Assembly: GCA_963921425.1 (NCBI GenBank)
Contig: OY992834.1
Coordinates: 12,259,271 to 12,323,270, forward strand
Direction of reading: 5' to 3'
DNA length: 64,000 nt
Source: Dryas octopetala
Taxonomy: Eukaryota; Streptophyta; Magnoliopsida; Rosales; Rosaceae
Every line of letters begins with the position of its first letter. Positions within the stretch are counted from its first letter, which is position 1. Positions 55,471 through 64,000 of this stretch are shown here, piece by piece. Both the position numbers and the translations under genes were made by a program. The notes below the pieces were generated by a model that saw nothing but the letters and a program-made list of their open reading frames with translations, was not told the DNA's origin and did no database searches.

Positions 55471-55879
55471 ACAACTTGACCCCTGAAAGCGCGTCCAAAG
55501 CCCCTTAACATTTTCCAACAAGTGCACATAAGTAGCAAGGTCGTCCTAAAATCTAGAAATTTGTCCTTGAGCATCTAATGTTAGAAGGACTGAATCATAC
55601 CTTGCTACCAAAGTACCAATGTAAGATCTAAGATCAAACCCATGATGAATTGCCATGATTTCAGCATGTTGCGAGGAGGACGTGCCAACAAGGGAAAGAG
55701 CCATAACCACCAAAACTTCTCTTTTGTCATTTTAAAGAATAACACCAACACCATGAACCCCTGCCACTGGAAGTACCCTACTCAAATTGGTTTCAAACAT
55801 TTTTTTTGTTTTGTTTTTTAATTTATTCAATTTCTCTTAAATTTTGAATTACAGGGGCAAATTTGGAAGTTTCAAAAAC

Positions 55880-56066
55880 AAATTTTGGGCTGGGTGTCCA
55901 TAGATTCTCATTTCTATAATATTGCATGCATATCATAATAAGCCCATTATCGGCTGAAGTCCGAAAATGAAGAAAAGCCCACTTCAACAGTTCAACCCAA
56001 CACACTCTCGTACTTACCCAACACCATCCGAACAACAAAAAACACAGATGCTTTGCAATCAGTGAG
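55880..56066 (+). promoter_or_regulatory. Promoter region of gene X
   Basis: Contains several site II-like TGGGCT/AGCCCA motifs (TTTTGGGCTGG, AAGCCCATTAT, AAAAGCCCACTTC). In plants these are common ahead of housekeeping and organelle- or ribosome-related genes. The same AAGCCCA motifs lie upstream of the truncated copies in units 3 and 4. No clear TATA box. Confidence 0.45.
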
Positions 56067-58108
56067 ATGCAGGAGGAGCAGGAGGAGCAGAATGGAGGAG
56101 GTGTTGGTAATGATCGGAGCTACAGCCACTTTTGGTGGGCCGGGGCCAGCGCGACCCAGTTGGGTTGGGCGGTGGTGTCGTACCGGAGAGGCTGCAACCA
56201 GTCCACTCTGATGCCTTTCAAGGCCTTCGCCGTTGCATCGCTCTACGTCGGCGCCGCCGCCTCCGCTTCCGTCGCTGCCCTTCGAGCCTCTGGTGTCCAC
56301 AAGGTTAGCTCACATCTCTCGCTCTCTCTGCTTCATAGGGTTATATCAGTCTTTTTCCGGAAATGCATCCATTTCAGTTTGCTTTAAGTTGTATCAAGCT
56401 GTGTGTTGGATTGTTTGTGTAATTACTCTTGTGCCCCACTGATTCGGTGATATGTGCAAATATGTACCCCTGTGTTTTGCTGTTATTGTTTCTCTGTTTC
56501 TTAGTTAACTTTTTAATGAAGGAATAAGTTTTTAATCTTTAATGTCCCTGCTATTCACGGAACGCATAATCATCTGCTTCCGGAAGAAATCGAAGAATTT
56601 CTTGGGAATCATTATTGCAAGAATTTCATTTTTCCAAATAGTACATTTTGAAGTGAAAGATTAGTTGTATTGCTTGAGAAGTAAAAAAAAATAAGTACAT
56701 TTGTACTAGTATTAAAGAACTTGCTGGGCATGCATAAAATCTTGAGTACAGCTCTCTCTTCACCTCTTTGGACATGACCCAAAAATTATTGTGAGAAAAC
56801 AAAGCAAATCAGCATTACAATTTGGAATGTCATATGTAAGGTACAGTTACCTAGAGTGCCATATGTTGGTACTTATCTCATGATTCAGGCCTTGTGTTAA
56901 CTGATCAAAGAATATGACATTCATAAAGGGATTTAAGGCATGTTTCGACATTTATCTAGGGGTAAGTAGAAAGGTTATCAATTGGGTATAATAGCTCTTT
57001 TTTTTTGGGGGGCCTCCAATTGTGTTAGACTCTTTACTTTGGGGTCTTTTTCCATTTTCCTGATATTTTTGAACTGTTTGCTTCTGCCCTTCTTTCTTTT
57101 TGGGGCCTCCAACTATCTCGGTTGGCTTGAACTTCTGAGATTCTGGACCTCTTAATTTGAGTTATGCTCTCTAGACTGGATGCCGACTGTGCTAGAGTTT
57201 CTCTCTGAGCCTTTAAGCTCAATTCATGATGGTTTTTTTTTTTTTTTTTCATTGCCATGTTTGTAGCTGAATTTCTAGCTTTTATTGGTAGAATTTATGG
57301 ATTGAATCCTTTGATTTCAACTATTTGAGTCACCTCATTACCTAATTTTAGATCCTATATGAGTTTACCAAGTTAGTCCTCACTCTAAAAACTCTTTCAA
57401 CCCTCTATCCCTGACATCAGAATCCTAGGTTTCCTAGTTGCCAATCCTACTAAGAGTGGAACAACTTATCAGGTTTGACATCTAATTCTATCCACAACTT
57501 GTTGTATCTTTTGTCAAAAGCATGAACCGTAGTTAAGTATTTAATTAAGGTACTCTAAAAGAACTAGTAATGGACTAATAGATAATACCTTTCCAAAATC
57601 TTAACTAAAGTTCCTGCTTAAATGTCTAAAAATGGGAATAAAATTGATCATGTAGTTAGCCATCCAGTAGACAAGGAAGTTAAGGAAATGAATTGAATGC
57701 TTAGATTGTTTTTAATGTATAAAAGTTCTTGTGTGTGTTTGGGGTGGTTGTGGCGAGTTTGGATCCTTTTTTGGTTGTGTTCGAATCCTGTACTTAGGTA
57801 TTGTGTGCTAATATTGTGTTTATGGGCAAAACTATGTTGTTTCGGTCATTCGTTTGATTATGTTTTTGATATAAACTCAAATAAGTAAAGCCTAAACTTA
57901 GTTATAAATCCTAAAACAATGTCATTTCTTTTCCATATCAGTGTGGTCATATCTTATGTGACCAGTTGAGCAGAACAACAATCATTTTCTTTTCAGGATG
58001 CACTTACGGACTGCACATTTCTTTTCTTTACAGGTAGAGGACCTAATCGAGTTGGGCGCAAACATAAGAACCGGACTTGGGATACAACGGAGGGCAAGGG
58101 ACGAATAA
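56067..58108 (+). CDS. Gene X: small conserved protein, two exons, 103 codons
   Basis: Exon 1 is 56067-56303 and exon 2 is 58034-58108, joined in phase 0 across a GTTAGC...TTTACAG intron of 1730 bp. The protein has a polar Glu/Gln/Gly-rich N-terminus (MQEEQEEQNGGG), a WWAGASATQLGWAVVSYRRG segment, a hydrophobic Ala-rich stretch (about residues 52-75, FKAFAVASLYVGAAASASVA) that could be a membrane helix, then SGVHKVEDLIELGANIRTG and a basic end (GIQRRARDE). I do not recognise a named family, although the compact layout looks like a conserved plant protein. It is the only copy in the window with both exons; four truncated exon 1 copies sit beside the DUF247 genes. The long intron holds no other gene that I can see. 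Confidence 0.75.
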
Positions 58109-61087
58109 CCTTTTATCTCTTAGTTGTAATATTTTTAGGTTTAGATTCTATTTCATTATATAAAACCAACAACTGGGTTGGACTTTCATCTTTCTTTTTT
58201 TGTTTCCTTCTTTATTTATTTTTGTGTTACTTAATCCCTCTTTTCTATTTGTCCTACAAGTTACCAAACCCATTGAAAACTATCCGTTATCTCGCCATTT
58301 ACACTTCTCTATTTATATTTCAATGTATTTGCAAAAGAGCGATTACCCCTCCAAACTCCTAAAACTCTACTAGAATTGTATTTGCTTTATAAATTACAAA
58401 ACAAAGTCATCTCACAATTGCATCGTGCATATGAGAGCAATACTTCCATTTAGGATAATATAATTCGTTAGCTTTGAACTTTAGATGAAAAACATTACAA
58501 ATTGTTCTTAGTTCCATCCCAAATTGCAACTCCCATAATATACAGATTTGAAAGACTTGCTTATATAGTTATCTGAACTTCAAAATAGAGTAGACATTTA
58601 TACTTCAAATCACCGTTCCATATTTTGTGTTTGAGTGTGGATTGAAAGAGGCAACAATATCACCATGAGTTCTGCTCTCAAGCTCTCCTGCTAGAAGTTG
58701 TGCAACTTAGTTTTATGCGACAACTAAATCATAGCCGTTGTTCACCAAAAACTAATTTCTTCCATCTCATCATTCTCCTCACAATCCCAGATTTGCAAAT
58801 AATCGGAATCATAAACGATTAAGGAGAAGATGAAATGGAAGAAATGAGTTTTCAGTCGGGAAGGGTAGGGAGAATTGAGAAAAAATAGAGTGAAACGATC
58901 GAGTTGGAAGTTTTGGGGATTAGAGAAAGAGAGAAATGATCCATGAGTGGAGAGAAATATTGAGTCTTTTATTTAAACAATAATGCTACTCTTACCATCT
59001 TTTTGTACCATAATTTTATACCATCTGATGTGGCTGCTTAGGTGGACAACCACATCACCAAATACAATTCACATTTTTATTCTTTTTATTAATTTTCAAT
59101 TATTAAAATAAACCAAAGAAAACTGAATTACAGTTTAACACAAATCCACGATTGACGTCGTTTCTTCTCCCTTCCCACCTGCGCTCCCCTTCTCCGTCGC
59201 TTTGCCCACTCGTGCTCTCTGGTGGGCAAACATCGATGGTCCAGTGGGGCGCCTATCACTTGGTTAGTTTGGTCTATAATTGATTTTTTAATAAATTTTT
59301 TTGTATTCTTTTCGGATCTCTGGTGTTGTAAACTAATCTCCTTTGTTGGTGCTTTTTTAATTTTATTTGATGACTGCGATTCTTTTTTATCTCTGTCGTT
59401 GCTAATCATTTCGGTCGGATCACCTCTATGCTTTCATTTGTGTATGTCAATTGTTCATTGGTGGTATTGCAGACATACTTATGTATTTAATTAATGTTCA
59501 ATTGAGTTAGGAGGGAAGACATTGATTACTCTTCCTACTAAGAAAGCAAAGTGGAGGCCAGGCGAGCATCTTTATTCATTTGCTATTCAGAGAACAAATT
59601 AGATTTAATTCATGGATTTCTATTCTAAGATGTTCTGCCTAATAGATTTCTTCTTCTATTGTGGTTTTTTGCTAATAGGAATCTAAGTGTATATGCAGTC
59701 TTATGTGTAAATTATACATCTTTGTTAGGCTTTTCTAGAAACACATAAAGAATCGCACATTTTTAGAGTAGAGAGACTATCAATTTTTCTAAGGAATAGT
59801 TGCTAAGCTTGTTGCCTCTTTGGTCAGTGAGCTTAAATGGTATGATAATGTTGAAACTTGATGTTCATCATTCAATTCAGCAATTTTAATATTTGCACTA
59901 GATTATCTGATAAGCAATGAAGTTTAGTATCCAAATGGTCATCATAGTTCATTCATCACCAACTATATATGTCAAAAGGTATCTATCCTCTCATTCTAGG
60001 CTTCTAACTTTTTCATTACTGCTCCAGATATGTTGGCACAACAATTTACAAGGTCTAATTGTTGGGAAAGCTTACCATGATTGTGAGAGCCCCTGAAACA
60101 TGTAGAAGGGTTGATGGATGTTGTTCAATGCAAGCCTGGCTAGCCATGAACTTCCACATTAATGTGAAGGAAATTAATTATGAGAATTTATGAAAAATAC
60201 CAGCCATAAGCGCCTTCTCGCAAGAACAATTGACACCAATTCCAATCAGTGGTCACAACTGACTCACAAGGCACTGGCTATGTAGTATGTACCATGAATT
60301 TCTTGATGTCTTTCTTTCTTTTTGGGTCTGAGACTTTTCTGAGGTCTAATGAGCCACTTTACGTATGATTACTGGAGGTTCAAATGCTTTTAATTTCATT
60401 TTCTTTATGTTTCAGTTTTTTTTGCTTTTCCTTATACCATCGGATCATATTGTAAGTTTGTAACATATTGAAGACAAATTTTATAATTAAAGTGGTTTAT
60501 CTTTCAATTTCTTGTCAACTTGTTCTCCATGTGCCCCAGTAGTTTCAAAAGATTTCCTTGCATTTATCATTAATCAATATGAGGGAATGATGATTGATAA
60601 GGTGAATCCACTGTGAAACAGTCAGACAATAATGTAACATACATACTTGTGAGTTACCAGCTAAATCTCAAAGATGCCAGAGAGGTACCCACTTTGAAGG
60701 CAAATTGCCTTGCAGAAGCACAAAGTTTGTTTACCATGGTGCACGCTTAGCTAATAAAAATTGGAACAGGTCCTTCCAAACCTCTCGTCTTCATTGATAC
60801 ACAAATAAACAACCAAGGAAATCTCAAAGGACTAAAATTATAAAGAGATCAGCTTGCATACATATCAAAATTTCATTTCAAATTATTCCATTTTACTAAA
60901 CCGTGAATTTCGTTTGATACATGAAACAAAAATCTGAAACTGTAGATATTTGACTAGACCAAACTAAATAAGAAATTTATGCTCCATAAACACTCAGTTT
61001 AAAATAATTCCTTTTTATCTGAGGTCTCAAAGAAAGAGCATTGTAAGAAAATGTTACAACTCAAACAAAACTTTTTGCTTCCATCTA
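58109..61087. other. Spacer between gene X and the FAR1-related gene
   Basis: I see no supported coding region. A hairpin lies at about 58750-58860. A TACCATCTTTTTGTACCA stretch near 58995 resembles a transposon end. GC-richer sequence at 59150-59260 could be a 5' exon of an unrecognised transcript. The last few hundred bases are probably 3' UTR of the FAR1-related gene. Confidence 0.4.
58750..58860. other. Imperfect hairpin
   Basis: TTTCTTCCATCTCATCATT and its near-inverse GATGAAATGGAAGAAAT form arms of about 24-35 bp around a loop of about 47 bases. It could be a small MITE or a small-RNA precursor; nothing in the sequence decides. Confidence 0.4.
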
Positions 61088-63969
61088 TCAGTTAAGTTCT
61101 TGGTCATCCTTTCGCCTCGAACTAGAGCTAGGCATATTGTCTATACTGTAACCTTCATCCCAATATTGATGCTGGTGACCCTAAGAAAAAAATTAAAAAG
61201 GAAAATCATAAACAGAGCATTGTAATATAACATGTAAATAAATAAAAAGAACACCAAAATTTTTAAAAACAAGCATCTTAATATTACCTGAAATTGATTT
61301 TCCTGGAGAGTAGGACAAGTTAAATTTCCTCTCTCATATCCACTGTACAGGTCGTTTGCATGACCACCTTGAGTGACCCCCAATGACATGTTCATATTTT
61401 CCTACAACGTATATATATATATATATATATATATGTTTAGTAAATAAATAAATACTTCAAAAAAAATAAAAATGAAATAGGGCAATAACAATCAAATTTC
61501 ATAACTCACATTACAACCACGACCTGTAGGATATTGTTTGTGACCCATGTCAACATGAATACCTTGTGGTACTTGAGAATCCTGAATTAAAAAGTGTGTA
61601 AGTAATTATAAAAAAATGATTTTAACTTAGACAAACAAGAACAATATATTCATGCCATACCTTCACAACAATATTACTCTCTTGTGTTCCGACTACATAA
61701 CCAGTTTTGAAAGTGGGAACTGGACCATGTACATGACAAATGGAATCACTTTGCATCGGTTGAAAATCCTACAAAAAACAATACAAGCACAAGATGTAAC
61801 ATTTTATTGGCTTTATATGTAAAAGATAGAAATTGTCATTTTATTTACCTTATTCATTCCTTCTCCTTCGTCAATATTGTTTTTATTAGCTTTGTTCTTC
61901 TTTTCACTTCTTTGTTTTCTTTTAATAACTTTCTCTATTGTAGATTGCTTCCTTTTAAACGGTGGACGACCTTTACGTCTAACTGCTAATGGAGTAAGTA
62001 TACGTTGACTTGGATTCGGAATGTGAACAGGCGACTCAGGAGTTGGTTGACTGCCTGTACAAACTTCTTCATGTTTGCATATTTCCTCCTTTATTTTATG
62101 CATCCAATTTATCACAATCATGCATTTATCATCCGAATCATTTGCTAATTCCTTTATGTCATTAAAAACCTTTTGCATCTTATCAGATCGATGTGCTTCA
62201 GGTGTAGCATTCCAATCATCATAATTGATTTTAACCCTTGTGTGATATCTCATCACATCCTTCCTCCATCTTCGCATGATATATTTATCCGGAATTAAGT
62301 GTATCTTATGGCGAATTAAAACATAAATTGCATGTCTGCATAATATACCTTTAAACTCAAACATGCAACAATTGCACTTAACTTCCTTGTCACATTCACT
62401 AAAACAAACCTTGAAATTAATACTTTTTTTTCTGTCCCCGATCAAGATATCTTCAGATATTTCATACTCCAAAATTGGGCCATCAACTTTAACTGAAACC
62501 AAATCACAATACATCTTACTTGTTAATTCATGCTGAAACTCCTTAAATTTTGAAATTGTGTAAACATCTTGAGCTTGCTTTTCCATCTCATAATGGGTAG
62601 CACAATGAACACGTGAAGAGGAAGACTTGAAATCTGCATGAGTCTCTTTTTCCACCTTACTCCTCAATGCATTCTCATATTGCTCCACAAACTGTTTTAA
62701 AGTAGTTTTAGAATTTACATAGCCATCAAAAAAAGCATTCATACTCTCACTACGTTGTGTGGTAGACATTCCTGCCCAAAAACTGTTTTTCACAAATCTT
62801 GGCACCCAACAATACCTCTCATTATATATACTATTTAACCAATCATTGTTGTGTAACTTATATTTTTCAACCATCTCACACCAACGTTCTTCAAACTCAT
62901 CATGAGTCATTGAGTCATATACAATATTTTGCAAGTCAAATCTGATAGACTCATATTGCTTGTAACTTTTTAATTTTTCAGGAATCTTCTTCATTATATG
63001 CCATAAGCACCAACGATGTCTAGTTTTAGGAAAGACAAACTCAATCGCTTTTTTCATGGCTTTGGCTTGATCTGTAATTATTCCAATTGGAGCACGCCCA
63101 GACATACATGCCAGCCAAGATTGAAACAACCAAATAAAGGTGTTAGTATCTTCATGTGAAATCAAGCCACATCCGAGCAAAATCGATAGACCATGATGAT
63201 TGACTCCCACAAATGGAGCAAATGGCATGTCATACTTATTGGTCAAATAAGTTGTGTCAAATGTAACAACGTCTCCAAATTCCTCATATGCCGCCCTACT
63301 CCTTGCATCTGCCCAAAACACATTTCTTAAACGACCATCGTCATCTAAATCAATTGCATAGAAGAAATTTGCATTATGAGCTTGCATATTTATAAAATAG
63401 TTCTGAATTGCAGTAGCATCTCCTTCCCCAAGCCGTAATCTCCTAACCTTTTCAATATAGTTTCTACAATCCTTTTCCAAAAATGACATATTCTCATGGC
63501 CCCCCACTTCAACAACAACTGAATTATAATTTTTGTTTAACCTTATTCCAGCTCTATCATTCACTTCAAGCTTCCTTCTTACATGTGAGCTTATCTCCCG
63601 ATTGCACCTCCAATAACGAGATTTATCTGGAATTAACTCATGATTATGATCAAGCTTGATAGAGTTTACACGCCATCTCCCACCCAAGCTTAAACCTGTT
63701 CTAATCTTAGCCTCACAATTATTCTTTATACTTGGACGTGGCTTTAGAATATTACTTGAACTACTTTCTGAATTGCCTGATCGAGCACATGAAAAAGTAA
63801 TATATTTCACTTCACCATCATCTCCCTTCGTTGATGATCTCCTTATCACTGCGAACCCAGATTGTCTTCCATATTCTTTATAATATTCAAACACCTCATC
63901 ACTACTATTAAACATCTTTCCAACATAAGGCTCCTGTATTTTTTCTTCTGCATTCATTATATCCTCCAT
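61088..63969 (-). CDS. FAR1-related (FRS) protein, at least five exons
   Basis: Exons on the minus strand: 63969-61849, 61768-61661, 61581-61510, 61401-61288 and 61180-61088. All introns are GT-AG and phase 0, giving about 835 codons. FAR1 DNA-binding domain at about residues 20-115, with zinc-ligand candidates C61, C85, H108 and H110. MULE transposase-derived domain at about 233-328, with D238 in FDTTY and D300 in ITDQ. SWIM zinc finger CNC...CRH at C532, C534, C544 and H546. Basic tract GRPPFKRKQ near 670 could be a nuclear signal. FAR1/FHY3 relatives are nuclear transcription regulators descended from Mutator transposases. The C-terminal exons are low in known motifs. The frame stays open upstream of the chosen ATG to the window edge, so the true start may lie outside. 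Confidence 0.88.
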
Positions 63970-64000
63970 TGCAGTCTCATCATTTTCTATTTTATCCCCA

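Noticed and set aside
57034-57258. Lys-rich minus-strand frame (MAMKKKKKNHHEL...) inside the gene X intron
   Set aside because: It starts in a poly(T) run, is short, has no domain, and lies wholly within an intron.
9432-61434. CRISPR-like arrays or regularly spaced repeats
   Set aside because: The (TA)n, (GA)n and (CT)n tracts and the 42-bp minisatellite are ordinary plant simple or tandem repeats with no unique spacers. The genome is eukaryotic.

Overview
The window is nuclear DNA of a flowering plant, almost certainly a eudicot. It is AT-rich and intron-bearing, it is packed with LTR, MULE, hAT and foldback elements, and its recognisable genes are plant families: DUF247/UPF0481 proteins, a FAR1-related (FRS) protein, and a small conserved protein of unknown function. 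I cannot name the species from sequence alone.

Layout. Positions 1-4387 hold the 5' two-thirds of a Ty1/Copia retrotransposon on the minus strand. It sits inside the 5' end of a DUF247 gene, whose fragment is at 4388-4545. From about 5.5 to 49 kb lies a tandem array of DUF247 units, all on the minus strand. A typical unit reads, left to right: (a) a truncated exon 1 of a small plus-strand gene, called gene X here; (b) the DUF247 3' UTR with a conserved AATAAA; (c) the DUF247 body, one long exon; (d) a candidate leader exon 2; (e) a candidate promoter and leader exon 1. Bodies at 6331-8022, 19329-21161 and 44011-45756 are open. The body at 16750-18088 is 5'-truncated and frameshifted. The body at 29257-30730 is broken by a 2-nt contraction in an A tract. 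The intact gene X, two exons and 103 codons, is at 56067-58108 beyond the array. A FAR1-related gene with at least five exons occupies 61088-63969 on the minus strand and may extend past the window edge.

The array has been reshaped by mobile DNA. A 1.2-kb foldback MULE with a 9-bp target duplication inserted upstream of the first gene. Its left terminus was then swept into a fourfold 750-bp tandem duplication of promoter plus leader exon, apparently through TATCTC microhomology. A hAT element with long arms split the gene X fragment of one unit. A second MULE-type foldback (9-bp target duplication TAATAATTA), a non-LTR insert and about eight smaller foldback elements fill the introns and spacers. 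A 4-kb block at 36.6-40.5 kb recurs at 47.9-54 kb with extra insertions, including a minisatellite whose hairpin units carry the loop in either orientation.

How the genes work together is not visible directly. DUF247 proteins carry a C-terminal membrane helix. Some DUF247 genes in grasses are linked to self-incompatibility, but nothing here shows that role. The array looks like a birth-and-death family with sequence exchange between copies.
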